Shown here in pieces: positions 21,201-36,700 of a stretch of 64,000 nt of DNA. The notes beneath the pieces were generated by a model. The model searched no databases. It had not been told where the DNA came from and saw nothing but the letters and a program-made list of their open reading frames with translations. The translations under genes and the position numbers were made by a program. Source of the DNA: Thuidium tamariscinum (taxonomy: Eukaryota; Streptophyta; Bryopsida; Hypnales; Thuidiaceae); assembly GCA_947034885.2 (NCBI GenBank), contig OX344755.2, forward strand, positions 26,977,052-27,041,051, read 5' to 3'. Position 1 is the stretch's first letter. Every line of letters begins with the position of its first letter.

Positions 21201-22500
21201 TAAACACCTAGGAAATTTCCTTGGCCAAGAGAATAACCCCGTAGGCTCTTGAATGGTGTGCATTTTTGAATTTTAATCGCATTCAATGTTACAGCATATA
21301 TTTTGTAGTAATTCTATAGAACTGGATCAGATATTACAATGTGATCACGTTGAATTTGTCTTGCAACTGAGAAGTTTGCGCGTCTTGATGTCAACTAAAC
21401 AACGAGGAGGTTTCCTCGGCCAAGAGAATAACCCCGTAGGCTCTTGAATGGTGTGCATTTTTGAATTTTAATCGCATTCAATGTTACAGCATATATTTTG
21501 TAGTAATTCTATAGAACTGGATCAGATATTACAATGTGATCACGTTGAATTTGTCTTGCAACTGAGAAGTTTGCGCGTCTTGATGTCAACTAAACACCTC
21601 GGAGATTTCCTCGGCCAAGAGAATAACCCCGTAGGCTCTTGAATGGTGTGCATTTTTGAATTTTAATCGCATTCAATGTTACAGCATATATTTTGTAGTA
21701 ATTCTATAGAACTGGATTAGATATTACAATGTGATCACGTTGAATTTGTCTTGCAACTGAGAAGTTTGCGCGTCTTGATGTCAACTAAACACCTAGGAGA
21801 TTTCCTCGGCCAAGAGAATAACCCCGTAGGCTCTTGAATGGTGTGCATTTTTGAATTTTAATCGCACTGAATTTTACAGCATATTTTTTGTAGTAATTCT
21901 ATAGAACTGGATTAGATATTACAATGTGATCACGTTGAATTTGTCTTGCAACTGAGAAGTTTGCGCGTCTTGATGTCAACTAAACACCTAGGAGATTTCC
22001 TCGGCCAAGAGAATAACCCCGTAGGCTCTTGAATGGTGTGCATTTTTGAATTTTGATCGCATTCAATGTTACAGCATATATTTTGTAGTAATTCTATAGA
22101 ACTGGATTAGATATTACAATGTGATCACGTTAAATTTGTCTGGCAACTGAGAAGTTTGCGCGTCTTGATGTCAACTAAACACCTCGTAGATTTCCTCGGC
22201 GAAGAGAATAACCCCGTAGGCTCTTGAATGGTGTGCATTTTTGAATTTTAATCGCATTGAATTTCATAGCATATTTTTTGGAGTAATTCTATAGAACTGG
22301 ATTAGATATTACAATGTGATCACGTTGAATTTGTCTTGCAACTGAGAAGTTTGCGCGTCTTAATATCAACTAAACACCTCGGAGATTTCCTCGGCCAAGA
22401 GAATAACCCCGTAGGCTCTTGAATGGTGTGCATTTTGAATTTTAATCGCATTGAATTTCACAGCATATTTTTTGTAGTAATTCTATAGAACTGGATTAGA
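18240..22500 (+). repeat. 1949-bp 10-mer HOR with an internal 585-bp duplication
   Basis: Variant words match at an offset of 1949 bp: CATATATTTTTTAG at 18371 and 20320, and CAATTGCATAGC at 18555 and 20504. CAATTGCATAGC appears a third time at 21089, exactly 585 bp later, and downstream matches then continue at an offset of 2534 (1949+585). So a 10-mer was duplicated, and a trimer inside the second copy was duplicated again. Confidence 0.82.
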
Positions 22501-25500
22501 TATTACAATGTGATCACGTTGAATTTGTCTTGCAACTAAGAAGTTTGCGCGTCTTGATGTCAACTAAACACCTAGGAAATTTCCTCGGCCAAGAGAATAA
22601 CCCCGTAGGCTCTTGAATGGTGTGCATTTTTGAATTTTAATCGCATTCAATGTTACAGCATATATTTTGTAGTAATTCTATAGAACTGGATCAGATATTA
22701 CAATGTGATCACGTTGAATTTGTCTTGCAACTAAGAAGTTTGCGCGTCTTGATGTCAACTAAACACCTAGGAAATTTCCTCGGCCAAGAGAATAACCCCG
22801 TAGGCTCTTGAATGGTGTGCATTTTTGAATTTTAATCGCATTCAATGTTACAGCATATATTTTGTAGTAATTCTATAGAACGGGATCAGATATTACAATG
22901 TGATCACGTTGAATTTGTCTTGCAACTGAGAAGTTTGCGCGTCTTAATATCAACTAAACACCTCGGAGATTTCCTCGGCCAAGAGAATAACCCCGTAGGC
23001 TCTTGAATGGTGTGCATTTTGAATTTTAATCGCATTGAATTTCACAGCATATTTTTTGTAGTAATTCTATAGAACTGGATTAGATATTACAATGTGATCA
23101 CTTTGAATTTGTCTTGCAACTGGGAGGTTTGCGCGTCTTGATGTCAACTAAACACCTCGGAGATTTCCTCGGCCAAGAGAATAACCCCGTAGGCTCTTGA
23201 ATGGTGTGCATTTTTGAATTTTAATCGCATTGAATTTCATAGCATATTTTTTGGAGTAATTCTATAGAACTGGATTAGATATTACAATGTGATCACTTTG
23301 AATTTGTCTTGCAACTGAGAAGTTTGCGCGTCTTGATGTCAACTAAACACCTAGGAGATTTCCTCGGCCAAGAGAATAACCCCGTAGGCTCTTGAATGGT
23401 GTGCATTTTTGAATTTTAATCGCATTCAATGTTACAGCATATATTTTGTAGTAATTCTATAGAACTGGATCAGATATTACAATGTGATCACGTTGAATTT
23501 GTCTTGCAACTGAGAAGTTTGCGCGTCTTGATGTCAACTAAACACCTCGGAGATTTCCTCGGCCAAGAGAATAACCCCGTAGGCTCTTGAATGGTGTGCA
23601 TTTTTGAATTTTAATCGCATTGAATTTCACAGCATATATTTTGTAGTAATTCTATAGAACGGGATCAGATATTACAATGTGATCACGTTGAATTTGTCTT
23701 GCAACTGAGAAGTTTGCGCGTCTTGATATCAACTAAACACCTCGGAGATTTCCCCGGCCGAGAGACTAACTCCGTAGGCTCTTGAATGGTGTGCATTTTT
23801 GAATTTAATCGCATTGAATTTCACAGCATATTTTTTGTAGTAATTCTATAGAACTGGATTAGATATTACAATGTGATCACGTTGAATTTGTCTTGCAACT
23901 AAGAAGTTTGCGCGTCTTGATATCAACTAAACACCTCGGAGATTTCCTCGGCCAAGAGAATAACCCCGTAGGCTCTTGAATGGTGTGCATTTTTGAATTT
24001 TAATCGCATTGAATTTCATAGCATATTTTTTGTAGTAATTCTATAGAACTGGATTAGATATTACAATGTGATCACTTTGAATTTGTCTTGCAACTGAGAA
24101 GTTTGCGCGTCTTGATGTCAACTAAACACCTAGGAGATTTCCTCGGCCAAGAGAATAACCCCGTAGGCTCTTGAATGGTGTGCATTTTTGAATTTTGATC
24201 GCATTCAATGTTACAGCATATATTTTGTAGTAATTCTATAGAACTGGATTAGATATTACAATGTGATCACGTTAAATTTGTCTGGCAACTGAGAAGTTTG
24301 CGCGTCTTGATGTCAACTAAACACCTCGTAGATTTCCTCGGCCAAGAGAATAACCCCGTAGGCTCTTGAATGGTGTGCATTTTTGAATTTTAATCGCATT
24401 GAATTTCATAGCATATTTTTTGGAGTAATTCTATAGAACTGGATTAGATATTACAATGTGATCACGTTGAATTTGTCTTGCAACTGAGAAGTTTGCGCGT
24501 CTTAATATCAACTAAACACCTCGGAGATTTCCTCGGCCAAGAGAATAACCCCGTAGGCTCTTGAATGGTGTGCATTTTGAATTTTAATCGCATTGAATTT
24601 CACAGCATATTTTTTGTAGTAATTCTATAGAACTGGATTAGATATTACAATGTGATCACGTTGAATTTGTCTTGCAACTAAGAAGTTTGCGCGTCTTGAT
24701 GTCAACTAAACACCTAGGAAATTTCCTCGGCCAAGAGAATAACCCCGTAGGCTCTTGAATGGTGTGCATTTTTGAATTTTAATCGCATTGAATTTCATAG
24801 CATATTTTTTGGAGTAATTCTATAGAACTGGATTAGATATTACAATGTGATCACGTTGAATTTGTCTTGCAACTGAGAAGTTTGCGCGTCTTAATATCAA
24901 CTAAACACCTCGGAGATTTCCTCGGCCAAGAGAATAACCCCGTAGGCTCTTGAATGGTGTGCATTTTTAATTTTAATCGCATTGAATTTCACAGCATATT
25001 TTTTGTAGTAATTCTATAGAACTGGATTAGATATTACAATGTGATCACGTTGAATTTGTCTTGCAACTGAGAAGTTTGCGCGTCTTGATGTCAACTAAAC
25101 ACCTAGGAAATTTCCTCGGCCAAGAGAATAACCCCGTAGGCTCTTGAATGGTGTGCATTTTTGAATTTTAATCGCATTGAATTTCATAGCATATTTTTTG
25201 GAGTAATTCTATAGAACTGGATTAGATATTACAATGTGATCACGTTGAATTTGTCTTGCAACTGAGAAGTTTGCGCGTCTTAATATCAACTAAACACCTC
25301 GGAGATTTCCTCGGCCAAGAGAATAACCCCGTAGGCTCTTGAATGGTGTGCATTTTGAATTTTAATCGCATTGAATTTCACAGCATATTTTTTGTAGTAA
25401 TTCTATAGAACTGGATTAGATATTACAATGTGATCACGTTGAATTTGTCTTGCAACTAAGAAGTTTGCGCGTCTTGATGTCAACTAAACACCTAGGAAAT

Positions 25501-28500
25501 TTCCTCGGCCAAGAGAATAACCCCGTAGGCTCTTGAATGGTGTGCATTTTTGAATTTTAATCGCATTGAATTTCATAGCATATTTTTTGGAGTAATTCTA
25601 TAGAACTGGATTAGATATTACAATGTGATCACGTTGAATTTGTCTTGCAACTGAGAAGTTTGCGCGTCTTAATATCAACTAAACACCTCGGAGATTTCCT
25701 CGGCCAAGAGACTAACCCCGTAGGCTCTTGAATGGTGTGCATTTTGAATTTTAATCGCATTGAATTTCACAGCATATTTTTTGTAGTAATTCTATAGAAC
25801 TGGATTAGATATTACAATGTGATCACGTTGAATTTGTCTTGCAACTAAGAAGTTTGCGCGTCTTGATGTCAACTAAACACCTAGGAAATTTCCTCGGCCA
25901 AGAGAATAACCCCGTAGGCTCTTGAATGGTGTGCATTTTTGAATTTTGATCGCATTCAATGTTACAGCATATATTTTGTAGTAATTCTATAGAACTGGAT
26001 TAGATATTACAATGTGATCACGTTAAATTTGTCTGGCAACTGAGAAGTTTGCGCGTCTTGATGTCAACTAAACACCTCGTAGATTTCCTCGGCCAAGAGA
26101 ATAACCCCGTAGGCTCTTGAATGGTGTGCATTTTTGAATTTTAATCGCATTGAATTTCATAGCATATTTTTTGGAGTAATTCTATAGAACTGGATTAGAT
26201 ATTACAATGTGATCACGTTGAATTTGTCTTGCAACTGAGAAGTTTGCGCGTCTTAATATCAACTAAACACCTCGGAGATTTCCTCGGCCAAGAGAATAAC
26301 CCCGTAGGCTCTTGAATGGTGTGCATTTTGAATTTTAATCGCATTGAATTTCACAGCATATTTTTTGTAGTAATTCTATAGAACTGGATTAGATATTACA
26401 ATGTGATCACGTTGAATTTGTCTTGCAACTAAGAAGTTTGCGCGTCTTGATGTCAACTAAACACCTAGGAAATTTCCTCGGCCAAGAGAATAACCCCGTA
26501 GGCTCTTGAATGGTGTGCATTTTTGAATTTTGATCGCATTCAATGTTACAGCATATATTTTGTAGTAATTCTATAGAACTGGATTAGATATTACAATGTG
26601 ATCACGTTAAATTTGTCTGGCAACTGAGAAGTTTGCGCGTCTTGATGTCAACTAAACACCTCGGAGATTTCCTCGGCCAAGAGAATAACCCCGTAGGCTC
26701 TTGAATGGTGTGCATTTTTGAATTTTAATCGCATTGAATTTCATAGCATATTTTTTGGAGTAATTCTATAGAACTGGATTAGATATTACAATGTGATCAC
26801 GTTGAATTTGTCTTGCAACTGAGAAGTTTGCGCGTCTTAATATCAACTAAACACCTCGGAGATTTCCTCGGCCAAGAGAATAACCCCGTAGGCTCTTGAA
26901 TGGTGTGCATTTTGATTTTTAATCGCATTGAATTTCACAGCATATTTTTTGTAGTAATTCTATAGAACTGGATTAGATATTACAATGTGATCACGTTGAA
27001 TTTGTCTTGCAACTAAGAAGTTTGCGCGTCTTGATGTCAACTAAACACCTAGGAAATTTCCTCGGCCAAGAGAATAACCCCGTAGGCTCTTGAATGGTGT
27101 GCATTTTTGAATTTTAATCGCATTGAATTTCATAGCATATTTTTTGGAGTAATTCTATAGAACTGGATTAGATATTACAATGTGATCACGTTGAATTTGT
27201 CTTGCAACTGAGAAGTTTGCGCGTCTTAATATCAACTAAACACCTCGGAGATTTCCTCGGCCAAGAGAATAACCCCGTAGGCTCTTGAATGGTGTGCATT
27301 TTGAATTTTAATCGCATTGAATTTCACAGCATATTTTTTGTAGTAATTCTATAGAACTGGATTAGATATTACAATGTGATCACGTTGAATTTGTCTTGCA
27401 ACTAAGAAGTTTGCGCGTCTTGATGTCAACTAAACACCTAGGAAATTTCCTCGGCCAAGAGAATAACCCCGTAGGCTCTTGAATGGTGTGCATTTTTGAA
27501 TTTTAATCGCATTCAATGTTACAGCATATATTTTGTAGTAATTCTATAGAACTGGATCAGATATTACAATGTGATCACGTTGAATTTGTCTTGCAACTAA
27601 GAAGTTTGCGCGTCTTGATGTCAACTAAACACCTAGGAAATTTCCTCGGCCAAGAGAATAACCCCGTAGGCTCTTGAATGGTGTGCATTTTTGAATTTTA
27701 ATCGCATTCAATGTTACAGCATATATTTTGTAGTAATTCTATAGAACGGGATCAGATATTACAATGTGATCACGTTGAATTTGTCTTGCAACTGAGAAGT
27801 TTGCGCGTCTTAATATCAACTAAACACCTCGGAGATTTCCTCGGCCAAGAGAATAACCCCGTAGGCTCTTGAATGGTGTGCATTTTTGAATTTTAATCGC
27901 ATTCAATGTTACAGCATATATTTTGTAGTAATTCTATAGAACGGGATCAGATATTACAATGTGATCACGTTGAATTTGTCTTGCAACTGAGAAGTTTGCG
28001 CGTCTTAATATCAACTAAACACCTCGGAGATTTCCTCGGCCAAGAGAATAACCCCGTAGGCTCTTGAATGGTGTGCATTTTGAATTTTAATCGCATTGAA
28101 TTTCACAGCATATTTTTTGTAGTAATTCTATAGAACTGGATTAGATATTACAATGTGATCACTTTGAATTTGTCTTGCAACTGGGAGGTTTGCGCGTCTT
28201 GATGTCAACTAAACACCTCGGAGATTTCCTCGGCCAAGAGAATAACCCCGTAGGCTCTTGAATGGTGTGCATTTTTGAATTTTAATCGCATTGAATTTCA
28301 TAGCATATTTTTTGGAGTAATTCTATAGAACTGGATCAGATATTACAATGTGATCACGTTGAATTTGTCTTGCAACTGAGAAGTTTGCGCGTCTTGATGT
28401 CAACTAAACAACGAGGAGGTTTCCTCGGCCAAGAGAATAACCCCGTAGGCTCTTGAATGGTGTGCATTTTTGAATTTTAATCGCATTCAATGTTACAGCA

Positions 28501-31500
28501 TATATTTTGTAGTAATTCTATAGAACTGGATCAGATATTACAATGTGATCACGTTGAATTTGTCTTGCAACTGAGAAGTTTGCGCGTCTTGATGTCAACT
28601 AAACACCTCGGAGATTTCCTCGGCCAAGAGAATAACCCCGTAGGCTCTTGAATGGTGTGCATTTTTGAATTTTAATCGCATTGAATTTCACAGCATATAT
28701 TTTGTAGTAATTCTATAGAACGGGATCAGATATTACAATGTGATCACGTTGAATTTGTCTTGCAACTGAGAAGTTTGCGCGTCTTGATATCAACTAAACA
28801 CCTCGGAGATTTCCACGGCCGAGAGACTAACTCCGTAGGCTCTTGAATGGTGTGCATTTTTGAATTTAATCGCATTGAATTTCACAGCATGCTTTTTTTA
28901 GTAATTCTATAGAACTGGATTAGATATTACAATGTGATCACGTTGAATTTGTCTTGCAACTGAGAAGTTTGCGCGTCTTAATATCAACTAAACACCTCGG
29001 AGATTTCCTCGGCCAAGAGAATAACCCCGTAGGCTCTTGAATGGTGTGCATTTTTGAATTTTAATCGCATTGAATTTTACAGCTTATTTTTTGTAGTAAT
29101 TCTATAGAACTGGATTAGATATTACAATGTGATCACGTTGAATTTGTATTGCAACTGAGAAGTTTGCGCGTCTTGATATCAACTAAACACCTCGGAGATT
29201 TCCTCGGCCACGAGAATAACTCCGTAGGCTCTTGAATGGTGTGCATTTTTGAATTTTAATCGCACTGAATTTTACAGCATATTTTTTGTAGTAATTCTAT
29301 AGAACTGGATTAGATATTACAATGTGATCACGTTGAATTTGTCTTGCAACTGAGAAGTTTGCGCGTCTTGATATCAACTAAACACCTCGGAGATTTCCTC
29401 GGCCAAGAGAATAACCCCGTAGGCTCTTGAATGGTGTGCATTTTTGAATTTTAATCGCATTGAATTTCATAGCATATTTTTTGTAGTAATTCTATAGAAC
29501 TGGATTAGATATTACAATGTGATCACTTTGAATTTGTCTTGCAACTGAGAAGTTTGCGCGTCTTGATGTCAACTAAACACCTAGGAGATTTCCTCGGCCA
29601 AGAGAATAACCCCGTAGGCTCTTGAATGGTGTGCATTTTTGAATTTTAATCGCATTCAATGTTACAGCATATATTTTGTAGTAATTCTATAGAACTGGAT
29701 TAGATATTACAATGTGATCACGTTAAATTTGTCTGGCAACTGAGAAGTTTGCGCGTCTTGATGTCAACTAAACACCTCGGAGATTTCCTCGGCCAAGAGA
29801 ATAACCCCGTAGGCTCTTGAATGGTGTGCATTTTTGAATTTTAATCGCATTGAATTTCATAGCATATTTTTTGGAGTAATTCTATAGAACTGGATTAGAT
29901 ATTACAATGTGATCACGTTGAATTTGTCTTGCAACTGAGAAGTTTGCGCGTCTTAATATCAACTAAACACCTCGGAGATTTCCTCGGCCAAGAGAATAAC
30001 CCCGTAGGCTCTTGAATGGTGTGCATTTTGAATTTTAATCGCATTGAATTTCACAGCATATTTTTTGTAGTAATTCTATAGAACTGGATTAGATATTACA
30101 ATGTGATCACGTTGAATTTGTCTTGCAACTAAGAAGTTTGCGCGTCTTGATGTCAACTAAACACCTAGGAAATTTCCTCGGCCAAGAGAATAACCCCGTA
30201 GGCTCTTGAATGGTGTGCATTTTTGAATTTTAATCGCATTGAATTTCATAGCATATTTTTTGGAGTAATTCTATAGAACTGGATTAGATATTACAATGTG
30301 ATCACGTTGAATTTGTCTTGCAACTGAGAAGTTTGCGCGTCTTAATATCAACTAAACACCTCGGAGATTTCCTCGGCCAAGAGAATAACCCCGTAGGCTC
30401 TTGAATGGTGTGCATTTTGAATTTTAATCGCATTGAATTTCACAGCATATTTTTTGTAGTAATTCTATAGAACTGGATTAGATATTACAATGTGATCACG
30501 TTGAATTTGTCTTGCAACTAAGAAGTTTGCGCGTCTTGATGTCAACTAAACACCTAGGAAATTTCCTCGGCCAAGAGAATAACCCCGTAGGCTCTTGAAT
30601 GGTGTGCATTTTTGAATTTTGATCGCATTCAATGTTACAGCATATATTTTGTAGTAATTCTATAGAACTGGATTAGATATTACAATGTGATCACGTTAAA
30701 TTTGTCTGGCAACTGAGAAGTTTGCGCGTCTTGATGTCAACTAAACACCTCGTAGATTTCCTCGGCCAAGAGAATAACCCCGTAGGCTCTTGAATGGTGT
30801 GCATTTTTGAATTTTAATCGCATTGAATTTCATAGCATATTTTTTGGAGTAATTCTATAGAACTGGATTAGATATTACAATGTGATCACGTTGAATTTGT
30901 CTTGCAACTGAGAAGTTTGCGCGTCTTAATATCAACTAAACACCTCGGAGATTTCCTCGGCCAAGAGAATAACCCCGTAGGCTCTTGAATGGTGTGCATT
31001 TTGAATTTTAATCGCATTGAATTTCACAGCATATTTTTTGTAGTAATTCTATAGAACTGGATTAGATATTACAATGTGATCACGTTGAATTTGTCTTGCA
31101 ACTAAGAAGTTTGCGCGTCTTGATGTCAACTAAACACCTAGGAAATTTCCTCGGCCAAGAGAATAACCCCGTAGGCTCTTGAATGGTGTGCATTTTTGAA
31201 TTTTAATCGCATTGAATTTCATAGCATATTTTTTGGAGTAATTCTATAGAACTGGATTAGATATTACAATGTGATCACGTTGAATTTGTCTTGCAACTGA
31301 GAAGTTTGCGCGTCTTAATATCAACTAAACACCTCGGAGATTTCCTCGGCCAAGAGAATAACCCCGTAGGCTCTTGAATGGTGTGCATTTTGAATTTTAA
31401 TCGCATTGAATTTCACAGCATATTTTTTGTAGTAATTCTATAGAACTGGATTAGATATTACAATGTGATCACGTTGAATTTGTCTTGCAACTGGGAAGTT

Positions 31501-33700
31501 TGCGCGTCTTGATGTCAACTAAACACCTCGGAGATTTCCTCGGCCAAGAGAATAACCCCGTAGGCTCTTGAATGGTGTGCATTTTTGAATTTTAATCGCA
31601 TTGAATTTCATAGCATATTTTTTGTAGTAATTCTATAGAACTGGATTAGATATTACAATGTGATCACTTTGAATTTGTCTTGCAACTGAGAAGTTTGCGC
31701 GTCTTGATGTCAACTAAACACCTAGGAGATTTCCTCGGCCAAGAGAATAACCCCGTAGGCTCTTGAATGGTGTGCATTTTTGAATTTTGATCGCATTCAA
31801 TGTTACAGCATATATTTTGTAGTAATTCTATAGAACTGGATTAGATATTACAATGTGATCACGTTAAATTTGTCTGGCAACTGAGAAGTTTGCGCGTCTT
31901 GATGTCAACTAAACACCTCGTAGATTTCCTCGGCCAAGAGAATAACCCCGTAGGCTCTTGAATGGTGTGCATTTTTGAATTTTAATCGCATTGAATTTCA
32001 TAGCATATTTTTTGGAGTAATTCTATAGAACTGGATTAGATATTACAATGTGATCACGTTGAATTTGTCTTGCAACTGAGAAGTTTGCGCGTCTTAATAT
32101 CAACTAAACACCTCGGAGATTTCCTCGGCCAAGAGAATAACCCCGTAGGCTCTTGAATGGTGTGCATTTTGAATTTTAATCGCATTGAATTTCACAGCAT
32201 ATTTTTTGTAGTAATTCTATAGAACTGGATTAGATATTACAATGTGATCACGTTGAATTTGTCTTGCAACTGAGAAGTTTGCGCGTCTTGATGTCAACTA
32301 AACACCTAGGAAATTTCCTCGGCCAAGAGAATAACCCCGTAGGCTCTTGAATGGTGTGCATTTTTGAATTTTAATCGCATTGAATTTCATAGCATATTTT
32401 TTGGAGTAATTCTATAGAACTGGATTAGATATTACAATGTGATCACGTTGAATTTGTCTTGCAACTGAGAAGTTTGCGCGTCTTGATATCAACTAAACAC
32501 CTCGGAGATTTCCTCGGCCAAGAGAATAACCCCGTAGGCTCTTGAATGGTGTGCATTTTGAATTTTAATCGCATTGAATTTCACAGCATATTTTTTGTAG
32601 TAATTCTATAGAACTGGATTAGATATTACAATGTGATCACGTTGAATTTGTCTTGCAACTAAGAAGTTTGCGCGTCTTGATGTCAACTAAACACCTAGGA
32701 AATTTCCTCGGCCAAGAGAATAACCCCGTAGGCTCTTGAATGGTGTGCATTTTTGAATTTTGATCGCATTCAATGTTACAGCATATATTTTGTAGTAATT
32801 CTATAGAACTGGATTAGATATTACAATGTGATCACGTTAAATTTGTCTGGCAACTGAGAAGTTTGCGCGTCTTGATGTCAACTAAACACCTCGTAGATTT
32901 CCTCGGCCAAGAGAATAACCCCGTAGGCTCTTGAATGGTGTGCATTTTTGAATTTTAATCGCATTGAATTTCATAGCATATTTTTTGGAGTAATTCTATA
33001 GAACTGGATTAGATATTACAATGTGATCACGTTGAATTTGTCTTGCAACTGAGAAGTTTGCGCGTCTTAATATCAACTAAACACCTCGGAGATTTCCTCG
33101 GCCAAGAGAATAACCCCGTAGGCTCTTGAATGGTGTGCATTTTGAATTTTAATCGCATTGAATTTCACAGCATATTTTTTGTAGTAATTCTATAGAACTG
33201 GATTAGATATTACAATGTGATCACGTTGAATTTGTCTTGCAACTAAGAAGTTTGCGCGTCTTGATGTCAACTAAACACCTAGGAAATTTCCTCGGCCAAG
33301 AGAATAACCCCGTAGGCTCTTGAATGGTGTGCATTTTTGAATTTTAATCGCATTGAATTTCATAGCATATTTTTTGGAGTAATTCTATAGAACTGGATTA
33401 GATATTACAATGTGATCACGTTGAATTTGTCTTGCAACTGAGAAGTTTGCGCGTCTTAATATCAACTAAACACCTCGGAGATTTCCTCGGCCAAGAGAAT
33501 AACCCCGTAGGCTCTTGAATGGTGTGCATTTTGAATTTTAATCGCATTGAATTTCACAGCATATTTTTTGTAGTAATTCTATAGAACTGGATTAGATATT
33601 ACAATGTGATCACGTTGAATTTGTCTTGCAACTAAGAAGTTTGCGCGTCTTGATGTCAACTAAACACCTAGGAAATTTCCTCGGCCAAGAGAATAACCCC
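22400..33700 (+). repeat. Dimer/trimer-dominated HOR zone
   Basis: Three monomer types follow each other repeatedly: one with TCATAGCATATTTTTTGGAG, one 194-bp unit with GCATTTTGAATT and TTAATATC upstream, and one with CCTAGGAAATTTCC. The 194-bp type recurs at spacings of about 389, 584 and 780 bp (for example near 24.57, 25.35, 25.74, 26.33, 26.91 and 27.30 kb). This points to recent local amplification of 2- and 3-monomer blocks. Confidence 0.7.
27400..29350 (+). repeat. First copy of a 6035-bp-offset HOR block
   Basis: This block matches about 33.5-35.4 kb at an offset of 6035 bp, for example GAATTTAATCGC at 28862 and 34897 and the adjoining GCATGCTTTTTTTAG type. To the left the offset is 6230, because this copy has one additional 195-bp monomer around 27.84-28.04 kb. 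Similarity ends near 29350. Confidence 0.75.
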
Positions 33701-36700
33701 GTAGGCTCTTGAATGGTGTGCATTTTTGAATTTTAATCGCATTCAATGTTACAGCATATATTTTGTAGTAATTCTATAGAACTGGATCAGATATTACAAT
33801 GTGATCACGTTGAATTTGTCTTGCAACTAAGAAGTTTGCGCGTCTTGATGTCAACTAAACACCTAGGAAAATTCCTCGGCCAAGAGAATAACCCCGTAGG
33901 CTCTTGAATGGTGTGCATTTTTGAATTTTAATCGCATTCAATGTTACAGCATATATTTTGTAGTAATTCTATAGAACGGGATCAGATATTACAATGTGAT
34001 CACGTTGAATTTGTCTTGCAACTGAGAAGTTTGCGCGTCTTAATATCAACTAAACACCTCGGAGATTTCCTCGGCCAGGAGAATAACTCCGTAGGCTCTT
34101 GAATGGTGTGCATTTTGAATTTTAATCGCATTGAATTTCACAGCATATTTTTTGTAGTAATTCTATAGAACTGGATTAGATATTACAATGTGATCACTTT
34201 GAATTTGTCTTGCAACTGGGAGGTTTGCGCGTCTTGATGTCAACTAAACACCTCGGAGATTTCCTCGGCCAAGAGAATAACCCCGTAGGCTCTTGAATGG
34301 TGTGCATTTTTGAATTTTAATCGCATTGAATTTCATAGCATATTTTTTGGAGTAATTCTATAGAACTGGATCAGATATTACAATGTGATCACGTTGAATT
34401 TGTCTTGCAACTGAGAAGTTTGCGCGTCTTGATGTCAACTAAACAACGAGGAGGTTTCCTCGGCCAAGAGAATAACCCCGTAGGCTCTTGAATGGTGTGC
34501 ATTTTTGAATTTTAATCGCATTCAATGTTACAGCATATATTTTGTAGTAATTCTATAGAACTGGATCAGATATTACAATGTGATCACGTTGAATTTGTCT
34601 TGCAACTGAGAAGTTTGCGCGTCTTGATGTCAACTAAACACCTCGGAGATTTCCTCGGCCAAGAGAATAACCCCGTAGGCTCTTGAATGGTGTGCATTTT
34701 TGAATTTTAATCGCATTGAATTTCACAGCATATATTTTGTAGTAATTCTATAGAACGGGATCAGATATTACAATGTGATCACGTTGAATTTGTCTTGCAA
34801 CTGAGAAGTTTGCGCGTCTTGATATCAACTAAACACCTCGGAGATTTCCCCGGCCGAGAGACTAACTCCGTAGGCTCTTGAATGGTGTGCATTTTTGAAT
34901 TTAATCGCATTGAATTTCACAGCATGCTTTTTTTAGTAATTCTATAGAACTGGATTAGATATTACAATGTGATCACGTTGAATTTGTCTTGCAACTGAGA
35001 AGTTTGCGCGTCTTAATATCAACTAAACACCTCGGAGATTTCCTCGGCCAAGAGAATAACCCCGTAGGCTCTTGAATGGTGTGCATTTTTGAATTTTAAT
35101 CGCATTGAATTTTACAGCTTATTTTTTGTAGTAATTCTATAGAACTGGATTAGATATTACAATGTGATCACGTTGAATTTGTATTGCAACTGAGAAGTTT
35201 GCGCGTCTTGATATCAACTAAACACCTCGGAGATTTCCTCGGCCACGAGAATAACTCCGTAGGCTCTTGAATGGTGTGCATTTTTGAATTTTAATCGCAC
35301 TGAATTTTACAGCATATTTTTTGTAGTAATTCTATAGAACTGGATTAGATATTACAATGTGATCACGTTGAATTTGTCTTGCAACTGAGAAGTTTGCGCG
35401 TCTTGATGTCAACTAAACACCTAGGAGATTTCCTCGGCCAAGAGAATAACCCCGTAGGCTCTTGAATGGTGTGCATTTTTGAATTTTGATCGCATTCAAT
35501 GTTACAGCATATATTTTGTAGTAATTCTATAGAACTGGATTAGATATTACAATGTGATCACGTTAAATTTGTCTGGCAACTGAGAAGTTTGCGCGTCTTG
35601 ATGTCAACTAAACACCTCGTAGATTTCCTCGGCCAAGAGAATAACCCCGTAGGCTCTTGAATGGTGTGCATTTTTGAATTTTAATCGCATTGAATTTCAT
35701 AGCATATTTTTTGGAGTAATTCTATAGAACTGGATTAGATATTACAATGTGATCACGTTGAATTTGTCTTGCAACTGAGAAGTTTGCGCGTCTTAATATC
35801 AACTAAACACCTCGGAGATTTCCTCGGCCAAGAGAATAACCCCGTAGGCTCTTGAATGGTGTGCATTTTGAATTTTAATCGCATTGAATTTCACAGCATA
35901 TTTTTTGTAGTAATTCTATAGAACTGGATTAGATATTACAATGTGATCACGTTGAATTTGTCTTGCAACTAAGAAGTTTGCGCGTCTTGATGTCAACTAA
36001 ACACCTCGGAGATTTCCTCGGCCAAGAGAATAACCCCGTAGGCTCTTGAATGGTGTGCATTTTTGAATTTTAATCGCATTCAATGTTACAGCATATATTT
36101 TGTAGTAATTCTATAGAACTGGATCAGATATTACAATGTGATCACGTTGAATTTGTCTTGCAACTAAGAAGTTTGCGCGTCTTGATGTCAACTAAACACC
36201 TAGGAAATTTCCTCGGCCAAGAGAATAACCCCGTAGGCTCTTGAATGGTGTGCATTTTTGAATTTTAATCGCATTGAATTTCATAGCATATTTTTTGGAG
36301 TAATTCTATAGAACTGGATTAGATATTACAATGTGATCACGTTGAATTTGTCTTGCAACTGAGAAGTTTGCGCGTCTTAATATCAACTAAACACCTCGGA
36401 GATTTCCTCGGCCAAGAGAATAACCCCGTAGGCTCTTGAATGGTGTGCATTTTGAATTTTAATCGCATTGAATTTCACAGCATATTTTTTGTAGTAATTC
36501 TATAGAACTGGATTAGATATTACAATGTGATCACGTTGAATTTGTCTTGCAACTAAGAAGTTTGCGCGTCTTGATGTCAACTAAACACCTAGGAAATTTC
36601 CTCGGCCAAGAGAATAACCCCGTAGGCTCTTGAATGGTGTGCATTTTTGAATTTTAATCGCATTCAATGTTACAGCATATATTTTGTAGTAATTCTATAG